Part shown: positions 46,384-57,899 of the stretch, piece after piece
How the letters are laid out: each line of letters starts with the position of its first letter
Numbering within the stretch: position 1 is the first letter of the stretch
DNA from: Branchiostoma floridae
Lineage: Eukaryota; Chordata; Leptocardii; Amphioxiformes; Branchiostomatidae
Reading direction: 5' to 3'
DNA: 64,000 nucleotides
NCBI RefSeq assembly: GCF_000003815.2
Contig: NC_049980.1
Coordinates: 1,460,740-1,524,739, forward strand
Made by a program: the position numbers and the translations under genes
The notes under the pieces: generated by a model
Seen by the model: the letters and a program-made list of their open reading frames with translations, nothing else
Told to the model about the DNA's origin: nothing
Database searches by the model: none

Positions 46384-49300
46384 CTGGAAGAAACACACAC
46401 AATCAAATATGACTGTTACAGTACGTAAACATGCCATCATAATATTACAAATATTGCAAAATTAGCTCAATAGCGTTAAGTTGGTAATCATTCAGAAACC
46501 TGACATCAGAAACCTGACATTTCTGTTGCAACCAAAGAAGACTAAATTTGGTGACCCCATTAATCAGGTCAAAGTTCATGACCTCACCTGCTTATAACCC
46601 CGGCTCCACAGGAAGATGATGGAGCAGCAGAAGATCACGACCCCCAGAAATGTCAACGACCCCATCAAGGTCGCCAGGAGCAAGGTCAGGTGATCGGGTG
46701 GGCGAGGCGTGGGGCCTGCCAGTCCCGCCTTTCCTGGACCCAGCTGACCAATCACGGTCACCTCGATACTGTCCGTGGCATTCCCCCCACCATTGTAGGC
46801 GAGACATTTGTACCGCCCGGCATCGTATTGAGATATCCTCTGTATCAACAACGTCCCCTTGTTGTTCAGACTCGTCTTCCTGTATGGCCTGCCCACTGTC
46901 ACAGTCACACCCTTAGGGATGACCCAGTTCACTGTGGGGCTGGGTTTCCCCTTGGCAGGACATCGTAAAGGAACGTCCTGTCCTGCCGTTACGCTGATCG
47001 CCCGTCTCTGCATGACAAGCTTCGGCTCTGTGCAGGTCATCAGCTCTGTGTAGTTCTTTGGCGTAGCTGTTGGCTTCCTGATAAACCTAAGTATGTCCAC
47101 GCCGCGCCACGAAGACGGGCTGTCGCACTTGATGGACACGTCCCCAACATCGTAACTAGACAGGATCCACTTCAAGTCACAGTTACAGTTCCACAAGTTG
47201 TTGTCGAGGATCATCTTTTCGGGGAGCTTTTTGAGGCTGAAGCTGGTTCTGCGCAGCGTCTTGAGGTTGTTGTTGGAGAGGTCTAATCTCCTCAGGTTAT
47301 TCAGGCTGCTAAATGCAAACTCCTGAATTACTTCCAGCTGTGAAAGAATACGCGACAAAATGTAACAAACGAATCAAAGTTTAAAATTTAAACCTTCTTT
47401 CGGGAATTGATCTACATTGTATCAGTCTCATTGAAAGTCAATTTAAATTAGCAAAGTAAAAGCTGTCTGAATATTTGAGACAAAGCTACAAAAGTCTCAC
47501 GAGTACAGCTTCTGTTTCATAATACAAAGTGCCTAAAGTTTATTTTTGAAATGTTGGTGATTGAAGATTAGATCATTTCTACCACCTAGAACATAAAAAT
47601 TTTGTCTTGATAATAAATAGATCATACCCTGATCACTTGATGATTTTTACCTATAAGATATTTGAAAACCAAGGAAACAATTTGGCATGGCCTAAAAACC
47701 TGGATAAAGAAAAGAAGGCCCTGACCTGCATGTGTGTGAGTACCAACATCTCCAGTTTGCCCAGCCCCACAAAGTCGTTAGCCCGGATGACCTTGATGTC
47801 GTTTCGGGACAGGTGCAGCTCCTTGAGGCGGGGCAGCTTCTGCAGGGCGCGTGTCGGGATGTTGGTCAGGTTACCGTTGTTTAGGTTCAGGACCGTGATG
47901 TTGAGACCATTGAAGGCCTGCAAGTGATGAAAAAAATCTGTTTGAAGTCACTTTTACACATTCATGTAACTGTAATAGACTTCTGATCTTATGGTCGATG
48001 CATATCTCGTGGAAATCCTGACCTGGAATTCTAATGGGTCAGGCATAGATTACAAATATCTTCTTGTAAGTAAGGACTACTTTATGCTTATTCTACCTAA
48101 GTATCTATATACTCTTTACATGGTGGCAATCACATACATGTTTGGCACACTCAGGAAAGCTACATTAAATCTTTCAAAATCCTTTTCTGAAACATTTCAA
48201 TTGGCCTGAATGCTATACTAGTCTAGTTTACAAGGGCTTCCATACTCACTCCCTTACAAATTTTTGTAGGGGGCGTGAGCATGGGGGGGGGGGGGCTAAA
48301 TGAAGTAAGAAGTATGGTAGCCAGGCTACACTTTGCTTGCCACAGTTATTACTCTAACGATATGCAGCTAGCCTTTGTGAAAAGCTCTATTAAACAGAAA
48401 AGATTTTTGTTTCAAATACACAGAAAAGTATCATCTGCCATCTCTGCAAAGAGGCTAGGCAGTACAGAAGAAGAAGAATGTAGGTGCATGTTATGTAGCA
48501 CCTAGTTGTTCAAGATGTACAATGTTATAATATTTAAACTAACCTGTGGATGGATGGCTCGCAGACTACGCCACAGGCCCAGGTCCAGGGACTTCAGGTA
48601 TGGCAGGCTGGGAAAGGCGTTCTCTGGGAGGACGTCGATAGGGAAGGATTGCATACGTAGGAACTCCAGGGATGGCACGTAGCGCAGGGCCTTCGTCATG
48701 TAGCTCATCTTGGTAAATCTTTTGAAACAAAAATAGGATAAGATGTCTGATATTTACATATTAAGGGTAAAATGGAAATCCACCTGCATTTATGACAATT
48801 TCTTTTAATACCGGGGTAGATTTTTTTTTTCAAAGAGACTAACTTGTAATAGAGAAACAGAATTGTTCCATGCATTTAGTATGTTCTGAGACCACTACAT
48901 TCTGACATCTCCCAACGCTAACCCTATCCCTAACCCTAACATAGGGGCATCAGAACATAGGGCTGTCAGAACATAGTTGTGTCTCCAGAAGAATTAGCTT
49001 CTTAGAGAGCTAAGTGTAAATTATAGTGTAAAACAAACTTACCTGCAGCGCATGAGGTACAGGTTCTTGAGCTTGGACAGTCCCTTGAAGGCCTTGTCTC
49101 CTATGAAGATGATCTGGTTCTCTCCCAGGTCCAGGTAGCCCAGGTTGTTCATGCCGGAGAAGGAGTGGTCCAGTAGCACCACCAGCTTGTTCCTGTCCAG
49201 ATCCAGCCGTGTCACGTTCTGCAAACCTCGGAACGCTCCACGCAGAACCTGGGGTATACGCAATCACACAAAAATGGGAGAAAATATGAAATTGGGGACT

Positions 49301-50892
49301 ATTCTAATCCCCATATAAAGAAGAGTGTTTTTTTGTTGCATATTAAGAGGAAGTCAAGGTTTGTTAACCCTTGTCCTGCTGGCTGTTTTTTGGCCAGTTT
49401 AACTTCCCAAATCTGATGGCTTCATCAGACAAATAAAACTTGACCTGTTCTGTGCTGCTGCTGCAGATTTACTCCCCTATTCGATGGGCTTTGCAGTGGT
49501 ATGCAACTTTTACATGAGAAATATCCCAAACCCATAAAAATACAACTCAGCATGACAAGGGTTAAGTATGTCCATCCCATATTTAAACAGGTTCAGCAGT
49601 CCTGTCTCCTTACTTCTGTGATTTTGACTTCTTGTGTGGAAGGTACAAGTACAGAGCACATGGGACAGCTTAAATGGACATATTTTCTGATTGCCTATTC
49701 ATTTATTATGCTTTTGATAGTAGCCAATGACTTTACCCTCAGAGAGCCAGTTGATTTGTCTTGTTCTCAACATTTTGTTATCCCACACACTGTAGTATCT
49801 TTCGACTACCATTTTTGCTTCGGAATCCTAAGTTTACAAATGGCAGATTATATTTGATTACATGTACTTGCTGTTCAGATTGTACAGAGCATAACATACT
49901 GAGTATGGAAGTTAATGCAAACAGGTGATTTTAAAAAGAAGAAATAAAGAGGCAGTCACAGAATTGATTAGACCCTATTTGAATTTTACTGTGTTGACAT
50001 CTACGAATTGCAACTCACGAGATTTATGGCTATTCCTCATCAAGAGGAGAACAGAATGGGCAGTGAAGAAATAATTTTAATCCTATCTGCTTACTTCTTT
50101 GAACAGGTTGGTTGAATTACTCTGATTGAAGCCTTTCATGCCGTCTGGAAAAATTGCCAATGGAATACATATTAACAGTTTAGAGTCATTCATTAGAACT
50201 GACAGGTTTCTTCAAGCTCAGAAAGATCATGTAGAATTTTGGAGTTATGAATGTTACCATGAGACGTTTGTGAAGATTAGACATCCAGGTATCGTTATAA
50301 CATTGAAGAAGAATCACTCTTTACTTCTGGATACTTTGAAAATTTTACTAGACGTTTTCTTGTTCAATGTTGTTACCATGAGAACATTGTTTTGATGGCA
50401 TTAAAGTACTAAAACTATGTTAGGATAGAAAACTGCAGATACATACAGCCAGTGCTAGCCCACAGACGCCTCACAGACAGCCAGGCACGGACGGAGGAAA
50501 GGAAGGAATGAGAAAAGAGAACGTACATCACTGTTACCTACCAGCTGGAGGTTATTCCCACTCAGCTTCAGCTCCTGTAATCGTGGCAACCCAAGAAAGG
50601 CTCCGCTTGCCAGCATCTGGATCTTATTGTCGTTAAGATTGAGGGTCTCGAGCTGGGGGAAGTCAAAGAATGTCTTGGCGGGGATTCCCTTGAGACGGTT
50701 TGTCTGCAGGTTGAGATGTTTGGTGTTGTGCGGGATCCCGCCAGGGATGGAGTTGAAATTTGTCCGCTTGCAGCTCACTGACTTCTCCGAGCTATCACAG
50801 ATGCATCTTTCCGGACAGCCGACCACGGTGGCGGTGTCCCAAAAGATGCACACAATGAGGAGTAGCCACACCTTCCAGTGATGCCTCTGCAT
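46264..50892 (-). CDS. LINGO: LINGO-like LRR-Ig transmembrane receptor, six coding exons
   Basis: Join of 50892-50542, 49248-49043, 48718-48544, 47917-47726, 47337-46588 and 46383-46264: 1794 nt, 597 residues plus stop, GT-AG throughout. Signal peptide 1-25; LRRNT cysteines C26, C30, C32, C41; 12 leucine-rich repeats to about 340; LRRCT cysteines C359, C361, C379, C410; one Ig domain with C434, W446 and C486; transmembrane helix about 525-552; then FLWSRG and a tail of about 42 residues with VPRGSDEG (570-577). This architecture, the extra residue in repeat 8 (LGLWRSL), the membrane-exit FLWSRG and the tail motif match vertebrate LINGO proteins, neuronal surface proteins that in mammals work with Nogo-receptor complexes to restrain axon and oligodendrocyte growth. 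Function here is inferred. LRRN or AMIGO are less likely. Symbol given at family level. Confidence 0.93.
46588..47337 (-). CDS. LINGO: LINGO-like coding exon 5
   Basis: 750 nt (250 codons), both ends phase 0, acceptor 'tttcacag|CTG', donor 'AAGCAG|gtgagg'. It holds the last repeats, LRRCT, Ig domain (I-set-like YDAGRYKC), a Gly/Pro stalk, the transmembrane helix and FLWSRGYKQ. Confidence 0.95.
47338..47725 (-). other. Intron 4 of the LINGO-like gene
   Basis: 388 bp, AT-rich, nothing recognised. Confidence 0.75.
47726..47917 (-). CDS. LINGO: LINGO-like coding exon 4
   Basis: 192 nt (64 codons), both ends phase 0, acceptor 'cttgcag|GCC', donor 'ATGCAG|gtcagg'. Repeats 8-11, with NIT and NLT sequons. 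Confidence 0.92.
47918..48543 (-). other. Intron 3 of the LINGO-like gene
   Basis: 626 bp. Contains a G homopolymer at about 48282-48293 and a small hairpin ('ctcactccc' with 'gggggcgtgag') just before it. Nothing else recognised. Confidence 0.75.
48544..48718 (-). CDS. LINGO: LINGO-like coding exon 3
   Basis: 175 nt, acceptor 'caaaag|ATT', donor 'CACAG|gttagt'. It begins in phase 2, so an Arg codon is split across the intron, and ends in phase 0. Repeats 6-8, including LGLWRSL. Confidence 0.9.
48719..49042 (-). other. Intron 2 of the LINGO-like gene
   Basis: 324 bp. Includes a short TTAGGG-like tract on the minus strand (about 48919-48940), too short to be called telomeric. Confidence 0.75.
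49043..49248 (-). CDS. LINGO: LINGO-like coding exon 2
   Basis: 206 nt, acceptor 'taccccag|GTT', donor 'TGCAG|gtaagt', ends in phase 2. It covers repeats 3-6, including an N-glycosylation sequon (NVT) and the conserved-looking 'NKLVVLLDHSF'. Confidence 0.92.
49249..50541 (-). other. Intron 1 of the LINGO-like gene
   Basis: 1.29 kb, the longest coding-region intron. No repeat or nested gene recognised; plus frames at 49501-49857 and 50126-50395 lack domains. Confidence 0.75.
50542..50892 (-). CDS. LINGO: LINGO-like coding exon 1
   Basis: 117 codons, phase 0 end: signal peptide, LRRNT and the first repeats. The donor CTG|GTAGGT was chosen over the GTAACA 4 bp downstream because it keeps phase 0 and gives correct LRR spacing (NNLQL-VLRGAF) with exon 2. 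The ATG follows a short upstream region; the 5' UTR and promoter are unplaced, and an N gap starts 230 bp upstream. Confidence 0.92.
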
Positions 50893-51119
50893 GGCTCTGC
50901 TTCACGACAATCTTTCACCAGTCTTTCACAAGCCTTCAGGTAGTCCTTCTTACTGTTTTATATGTTCTGCCTTATGTATTCTACACAGTCCTGCCCTTGG
51001 TGCTGAACATTGGATAGCTGTCTGAAGAGGAAGGTTTCCCCACTCTCATGAGTTGCACTCAGTCATTGATTCAAATCATTGTGGTATATCTGTATGTACG
51101 ATTTACTGATCCCTGTCCT
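50893..51119 (-). promoter_or_regulatory. Region upstream of the LINGO-like start codon
   Basis: Probably 5' UTR or first intron. No TATA box or initiator could be chosen, and the assembly gap follows. Confidence 0.3.
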
Positions 51120-51434
51120 NNNNNNNNNNNNNNNNNNNNNNNNNNNNNNNNNNNNNNNNNNNNNNNNNNNNNNNNNNNNNNNNNNNNNNNNNNNNNNNNN
51201 NNNNNNNNNNNNNNNNNNNNNNNNNNNNNNNNNNNNNNNNNNNNNNNNNNNNNNNNNNNNNNNNNNNNNNNNNNNNNNNNNNNNNNNNNNNNNNNNNNNN
51301 NNNNNNNNNNNNNNNNNNNNNNNNNNNNNNNNNNNNNNNNNNNNNNNNNNNNNNNNNNNNNNNNNNNNNNNNNNNNNNNNNNNNNNNNNNNNNNNNNNNN
51401 NNNNNNNNNNNNNNNNNNNNNNNNNNNNNNNNNN
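51120..51434. other. Assembly gap (N, 315)
   Basis: Run of N. Frames reported across it are meaningless. Confidence 1.
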
Positions 51435-52854
51435 ATAGGCTGATGAATACTTTGGGATGGCTTGATATTTGTAACCCTTTAGATAATATGAACTGTAGGT
51501 TTTGGTGTTTTGTTCTCCCCAGTTGAGATCCACACTCGTGAGCTATCTTCAGTAGAGTAAGCTGTTGGAATTATGACTGCTTAAAAAATAAAAACTACAA
51601 TCACTTGTTAAGATGAAAATTCACGCTGTTCAGTGTCCATACAGATTACTACTTGAGCATAGTCAGTTGTTGTTTTGGCGCTCGAGTACGTTGGCAAATG
51701 GGTCGTGTGAATAGGTATTGACAGTTAAGTCCCAAGAAGTCACTTTTGCTACATCAACCCTCCATTTCTTGACCCAGCAACAGCAATTGCTACAGTCAGA
51801 AGATCTGTCTGAACCAATGTGCCTAGGCAACACAGTCAGGTGATGAACTATTGTTGACAGAGCAGCTCCTTCACCAAGCTTGTTGGGACCAGCATTTGGC
51901 TGTAATGGTACTTTAGTTGTCCTCAGAGGGCTTTTGCTTGTCAGGATGAGAAACTGCAAAGATGTGTCTAAATGGGCCCATTTGAAGGTGTCAGATCACA
52001 TTTATGCCAGCATCCCTCCTCAGGACCATTTCCTCTGGGAGCGAAGAGGACAACATGGCTGAAGACTGTGTAGGGTTTCCTGTGATGTTATGTCCTCTCA
52101 CGTTAGGTCTTCTCTGTAGACTAGCTGGAACCTGAAAATAATAACAAGATAATAAGTCTTAGAGTTGCTGTTTTTCACAAGCCTTCCATGCTTTCATGTA
52201 ATCTGCCGTTGAGAATAAGTGTAACACCATCTACCACAAACTTGATCATTATAATGAGCACAGAACAGACTTATACTTATAAAGCAGTATCGCCCACTTG
52301 GTACCAAGCCTGACATGAAGTCTGTATACCTAAGCTGTATTTGCAAATTTACAAGAATACTGCAGCTATTGTTTAGTTGGCAAGAACTGAACAGCAAGTA
52401 GTGCCTCCACCCATTGAGGAGCTACAGTTATGCAAATCATGGGCTTCTTGAAACCAAAACAATACAGAAATACTAAAATAGCAATGATCCCCCCCAGACA
52501 AGAGTACCCCCCCCCCCCCCTTAGCATGCTAGATTCCTCAAACCATTGATGTAGGCACATGACCAGAAGAAGAACCAGTCAAGCTTATGTTATGCAGGAC
52601 TCACAGACATTGCTAATCTGCATCTTAGCTGCTTGCCTGGAAACCAGCTTGCAGGATCTCTGAATAATCCTCTTTATGGATTAAGTTAATGGATGAGGAG
52701 TGTTCTGGGCATGAGCAGAGAGACATTACATGTCCCAGTAGACCTGCCAACATCAGGGCCACCATGCATGGATTTTCTCTCACTGTGGGAGGTACCTAAG
52801 CTAACAGCACTTTGGATGGGCAAATACAGGATTACAAAGACAAAATTTGCAATA
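51435..52854. other. Non-coding upstream flank
   Basis: A possible splice acceptor on the minus strand, 'attattttcag' near 52127-52137, could open an untranslated LINGO exon, but nothing confirms it. A C homopolymer lies near 52507-52520. No supported gene. Confidence 0.35.
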
Positions 52855-53062
52855 ACTTAGGTCAAATTTCCAAACCGGGGCCCGGCCGGGATGTTTTTAG
52901 AAACAAATCAAAATGTATGCCTATAGAAATATAGACATATCATGCCTTATAATGTATGTTATTTTGATATTTTGTATATTTTGATGTCTTAGATATTATT
53001 CTTTTCGCTCCCAAAAGCTGCCCGACCGGGCCCCGGTTTGGAAATGTGACCGAAGCCTAAGT
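52855..53062. mobile_element. MITE with long GC-rich inverted repeats
   Basis: 'atttccaaaccggggcccgg' at the left and 'ccgggccccggtttggaaat' at the right form inverted repeats of about 34 bp with two or three differences, and 'acttagg' outside on the left is mirrored by 'cctaagt' on the right. The interior is AT-rich. No ORF. Confidence 0.75.
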
Positions 53063-53754
53063 GGTTGAGTTTAAAAGTAAAATGCCTTTTGGTAAACTAA
53101 AAGCATTGTTAAGAGACAACTCTGTTTGTAGAATGTAGTGATAAAGTAGAAAAAACATTATTGATAACTATCCAAATATTTGTGAAGCAGCACTGCTGGG
53201 AGGCAACCTGCACAGTTTGCTATTAGAGTTATTGTTTTGGACAGGCAAAGTTGCCCAAATTGCTTCTTAACATATCTTATATTTAGAAACCTTGTATGGT
53301 TAAGTAGGTGCTCATGGTTCTTGCCAATGTTAACACTAATAGATAGAAAGAAATGAAATCATCCAGGATGCCCATACACCCAGTTGCTTGAGCATGCCAA
53401 GCAATGCACCATCTGGTCAATAACACAAAGTAAACACGTTTTAATTGTGAATTAGTTGTTCTTGTCACAAGATCAACGAAGAGGGTAATGGTCTTCCTGA
53501 GGCTTGACACTTAAACGTGTTCAGAATTTAGTCCCTAGAACCAACTCTTCCATCATAAGTTCATTAACTAATGGATATGAATACCATGGAAGAGGTCCTA
53601 AATAATGATTATCACTACCACGGTACTTAAAAATCTTGTGCATTGTCATGTTTTGTCATACTTCACTGACCTATATCAAGAATTCCTGACATCTTTCAGA
53701 GAAAGCAGTAAGAAAGATGACTGTTTGATAGTCTGCAGAGCTGTTGTATAAAAA
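53063..53754. other. Non-coding, nothing recognised
   Basis: No supported features. Confidence 0.4.
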
Positions 53755-53980
53755 CAGTTACATGTGTATGACTGTGTTGCTGTGTAAGGACAGTTATGCA
53801 CTGTGTAGTGACAGTTATGTGCTGTGTAGGGATAGTTATGTGCTGTTTAGGGACAATTACATGCTGTGTAGGGATAGTTATGTGCTATGTAGTTGACAGT
53901 TATGTGCTATGTAGGGACAGTTATGTGCTGTGTAGGGACAGTTATGTGCTGTGTAGGGACAGTAATGTGCTGTATAGCCA
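53755..53980. repeat. 21-bp minisatellite
   Basis: About ten units of 'gttatgtgctgtgtagggaca' with small variations (atagtta, gctatgtag, tttaggg). The 81-codon Cys/Val-rich frame here is a by-product of the 21-bp period. Confidence 0.9.
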
Positions 53981-54168
53981 TATTTACATGTACAGTACTA
54001 TCCTGCCATGCTTGATTTGTGGCAGCCCCCCTCATATTTGAGCTAGTAGCTCTGAATTGTCTTGGTAACAGTATTCACAAATTTGTATACATCAATTGTT
54101 TCTGCTTTGGGACAGTTGAAACTCCCAACAGACAGCTTGCCCCTGAGAGCCATTAATGTCACATTGAG

Positions 54169-54268
54169 NNNNNNNNNNNNNNNNNNNNNNNNNNNNNNNN
54201 NNNNNNNNNNNNNNNNNNNNNNNNNNNNNNNNNNNNNNNNNNNNNNNNNNNNNNNNNNNNNNNNNNNN
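54169..54268. other. Assembly gap (N, 100)
   Basis: Run of exactly 100 N, a conventional gap of unknown size. Confidence 1.
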
Positions 54269-54880
54269 CTTGAGGACAAGATGCAGGTTCTTTCTAACAG
54301 GCAACACTATAAACCTGGACTGACAGCCAAATTAGATTAAAAAAACTTCTTTAGTAGATCAAGGGGGTTTTATCAGATAAAGTAGATTGATCAAATGAAT
54401 AATGTCTGCAATATCTACATTGTATTGAGTTAGGTATAGTTACATGTAGTTTGTTAAAACACATGAGGAATAAAAGATTTATAAGTGCTAACGTTACTCA
54501 TATGTCTAAATTGAAGGGAATCCAACGTTACTTCCGTACATAACTGAATAGGAATTTCTATCATTAATATACATAGTACAATCTATGATGATGTCCACCT
54601 CAACTTCTACTGTATTGAAGTTTAAGATGAGCAGATCCTTTGTTCCAGAGGGGTCTGGTTATGCCTTCCTGTTTCAATTTTTAGTTTGTGGCAACTGTTG
54701 AAGAGCTCAGGTCCCCAAAATACATATTATACACAAATTGCTTTAATGCATCTGCTATTGCATATGGATGCCAGATGTGCTGTTGTCTGATACCTTTGGG
54801 CATACCTTCATGTCTAGATAAAATGTAATCTTTAAATCTAAGTAATTGACTAAACACACCAGCTGTGTACATGTTGTTGG
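54269..54880. other. Non-coding, nothing recognised
   Basis: No supported features. Confidence 0.4.
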
Positions 54881-55096
54881 TAATGCTGATTCACCTTTAT
54901 ACGTGGGGTAACCTATATCCGTTGTCTCTAAGCAGAGGGTACTTAGAGACATCAAGTAAACGGACGACGGTCTTAAATTCCAACGTTTTCACAATTGTAT
55001 AGTTTGAAACCACCGTCCGTCGACATGATGTCCATAAGTACCGTTTTTAGAAACAACGGATATAGGTTACCCGCAGATAAAGTTGAACTAGTGTTA
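54881..55096. mobile_element. Foldback MITE 'taacctatatccgttg' family, copy 1
   Basis: The left arm 'cacctttatacgtggggtaa' plus 'cctatatccgttg' is mirrored by 'caacggatataggttacccg' near 55060. An inner 'acggacgacggt' / 'accgtccgtcg' pair is also present. Same layout at 57247-57465 and 62603-62827. Confidence 0.8.
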
Positions 55097-55689
55097 AGTA
55101 CACACTGTGAAATGTAAAACAATCTGTCCCAAACTCACAAGTCTTAGAGCATTTGTCATAGGCAGTTCTAAAGCTTGTGGATGTGGCAATAAAAGTTTGA
55201 ATTTCACATAATATAAATCTTTATGATGTCAAAATACAAAGCCTAACTGTAGAGTTCTTCTGTCAGCTCTTTGTCCAACCAAAAGAAATGTTCACTGTCA
55301 CATTGGCCTTCATGGTGTACAGAATAATATATCAGCTGGAAGTATGACGTCGGTAGTCGGTGCCAGACATCTGAGTTTTGATTCTAAATAAAATCCTGTA
55401 CTGGGAGAAAGTAGGAGACAAAGAGGGGCTGGGTGTGAGTGGAATTCGAGAAATGGGTATAAGGGACCTTCAAGCCAGTCCTATCTCAGTACAGCTATAC
55501 ATCACTACCCCTTTGAGTCACACTTGACGGGTGGCTTTCGCCTGCAGAATGCTTATGGGCAAGTGGAGACCAGAGTCCCCCCCAACCCATGTCAAGTGTG
55601 TCAGACGGCCCATTCGTCTTCCATGTACCCCATGTCATGATTCCCACCAAGCTGTTGTCTGTTGTTGTACACGTACTATGTCAAGTCAA
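55097..55689. other. Non-coding, nothing recognised
   Basis: 55500-55680 is balanced in composition and may be more SINE body or unrelated DNA. The 89-codon plus frame at 55531-55800 is antisense to the SINE. Confidence 0.35.
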
Positions 55690-55699
55690 AGTTCCTTCC

Positions 55700-55960
55700 C
55701 GCGCCTGATGGTGCATAAGGCGGTGCCCATCTCCATTTCAGTAGCCCGGGGCCACACAGCTTTGTGCAATCACTACAGCAGGGGGCTAGTCCACTGGTAG
55801 TGGTGTGTGTTCAACTTCCATACTCTTTCCCAAATGCTGAGTGCTAAGCAGAGAAAGCAGCATGTACCATTTTTAAAGTCTTTGGTATGACCTGGCCAGG
55901 GATCGAACTCACGACCTACCGAATGCAAGGCGAACACTCTACCCACTCGGCCATTGCACC
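55700..55960 (-). repeat. tRNA-derived SINE
   Basis: On the minus strand the head begins GGTGCAATGGCC, with A box TGGCCGAGTGGGTAGAGTG (55953-55935) and B box GAGTTCGATCC (55910-55900), ending 'ccaggtcatacc' near 55885. A body with no tRNA features follows ('aaagactttaaaaatggtac', 'ctgagtgctaag' on the opposite strand). A usable anticodon arm is not apparent, so this is a SINE and not a tRNA gene. The 3' end is uncertain. Confidence 0.75.
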
Positions 55961-55973
55961 GGTTACATGTACG

Positions 55974-57246
55974 ATGTAAGGGATGCTTATTCCTTGGATA
56001 TTGTACAGGGAAGAATTATGACATATTACATCATTGTGACTTGCATGCTGGTGATCTTGCCTGCTGTTGGTTGCTATCATGTTTTATAGAGAAATATGGT
56101 GTAGATTGGTTCTTCAAGAACCTATAGAGCTCTAGGATACCAAAATGTAATGTGTAAAAAATACTATGTACTATGTTTTAATGATAAATTGACTCATTAT
56201 CAAGAATAAGACAATGAGTAAAGTATAATAATGATATTCTCCTTGCCACTTGGATTACATGTAGTCTTATGTTTTGAGTTCTTTTGGCCACAACAAAGTT
56301 ATTATCTCTAAAAGTTAGCTTTCAGCAAGTATTCAAGATGAAAGAAGAGGACTGAATATTGTTACGTATCACTTACTTTACTTTGGTATCAGCATAGTAC
56401 AGTAGTATATTTATTTTTTTGTTGCTCCTCAATACTGTCAGTGTCATTGGGTACAAGCTTTGACTGCAGACTGTTTTCAACTGCTCTCCAGTTCAGCAGT
56501 ATCATTTTTAAGTCCAAGAGCCAAGAATACAAATTGATGTCACCTTACATCACTTCACAGTCTAGGCGCAAGCTACTGCACCCATTCTGTTTGCCTGTAT
56601 ACATGTAGGTCTGTAGTAGCCACCTCACGTCTTTCCCTTAAGTCCAGGAGCACCCAGCCGTACAGGACTGTGAAGTCTAATATCAGAGGCAATATCAGAG
56701 CTGTGAAGCTGCGATGATGTATGACATTACGGTTTCTTTATCGCTGTTCTGCCAGCATCACATGCACCCTGACTGGACCCCAATAAGCTTTATAAAAGAC
56801 GTGACAATCCCAGAGGAGGTGGGGGCAGGACGGATCCCACAACAGCTTGATAAACCAGTAGACTTATAATTTGCAATGAGGTCACGCTATATTTTTTTAA
56901 AAATGTAAGACATTTTTTTGTTGACCGAAAGATTGTGCAGAAGTGTCAAAATATACTTTTTGCCGTCTTCGATTAAAAAAAGAACTGTCCTGTAAGACCT
57001 CAATTATGATCTTTGTTTAGTTTAGTCTGTTCAGGTCATAATGTATGGCTAACAGTACTTTATTCTGTTGCTTATTTGCTCCATATATTAGTACTATTAA
57101 ATTGCTTAATGTTTGTTCTACCGAATAAGAAAGAGGTTTGAGGTCAGAATTGATATCTTGAGTTAATTAGAAACCAAATATTAAAACAAAAAGGTAATTA
57201 CTGTGCTTTCAGTTGGTAAAAAATAAAACTTTTGAAGTTTCAGAGT
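55974..57246. other. Non-coding; 56560-56850 possibly constrained
   Basis: No gene. 56560-56850 is low-repeat with balanced composition and contains 'tttataaaagacgtg' near 56790, which could be a TATA-like site, but no transcript can be modelled. Confidence 0.35.
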
Positions 57247-57465
57247 TAACACTAATTCATCTTTATTTGTTGGGTAACCTATATCCGTTGCTTTAGAATG
57301 CAGGGTACGTAGGCACATCAAGTCGACAGGTGATAATTTTAAACTGCAATATCCTGAAAATATTGCAATTTGAACCTAACATCCGTCGACGTGATATCCC
57401 CAAACACCCTGTTTTTAAAAACAACGGATATAGGTAACTCAACGGATAAAGGTGAACTAGCGTTA
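57247..57465. mobile_element. Foldback MITE 'taacctatatccgttg' family, copy 2
   Basis: Ends 'taacactaattcatcttta' and 'aaaggtgaactagcgtta'; inner arms 'gggtaacctatatccgttgc' and 'aacggatataggtaactc', plus a central 'gcaatatcctgaaaatattg' hairpin. Confidence 0.85.
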
Positions 57466-57899
57466 CATAGTTGTTCCAAATCAAAGAATGATTGATATTC
57501 CTGGTCAGCCGCTGACCTATGACATCTCAGAGCTTAGAGTTTAGAGGTCAAAAGTCGTTGCCATCCCACCCCCACTTGAGATGGGGAGAAAGTTTCCAGC
57601 CAGTAATGACCACGTTCCCATGACCCCGTCACCTCTATTTTGAGCTGGGTGAGTTGATGTGTGGTTCAAAGTAGAGGGAGCGACATTGGCGTGGGACCAG
57701 GGTACTAACAGCACTGTGGGGGCAAATCACATGCATGATGGATGCACAGCCTACAATAGGGGTCCTAACACTGTGCCCATTGCTATTCTGATGTCAGGAT
57801 GTGTTTTTGTGATGAGCATGGAAACCTAATCTCCATGCCGACATAATGTTCACTCAATTTTTACATAACAGGGTGTTTTCCGTTACAGTATATTGTTTA
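57466..57899. other. Non-coding; possibly constrained at 57530-57860
   Basis: Balanced, low-repeat DNA with no ORF. It could be regulatory; no motif decides it. Confidence 0.3.

Noticed and set aside
48919-48940. Interstitial telomeric repeat (ccctaaccctaac)
   Set aside because: Only about three imperfect units; too short to be more than chance.
46264-50892. Assignment to AMIGO, LRRN or LRIG instead of LINGO
   Set aside because: Twelve repeats with a single Ig, the FLWSRG membrane exit and the VPRxSDxG tail fit LINGO; LRIG has three Ig domains and AMIGO fewer repeats.
51063-51533. ORFs spanning the N gap
   Set aside because: The reading frame across unknown bases has no meaning.
55885-55960. 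Functional tRNA gene on the minus strand
   Set aside because: The A and B boxes are good, but the arms do not fold into a clear cloverleaf with an anticodon, and a SINE-like body follows.
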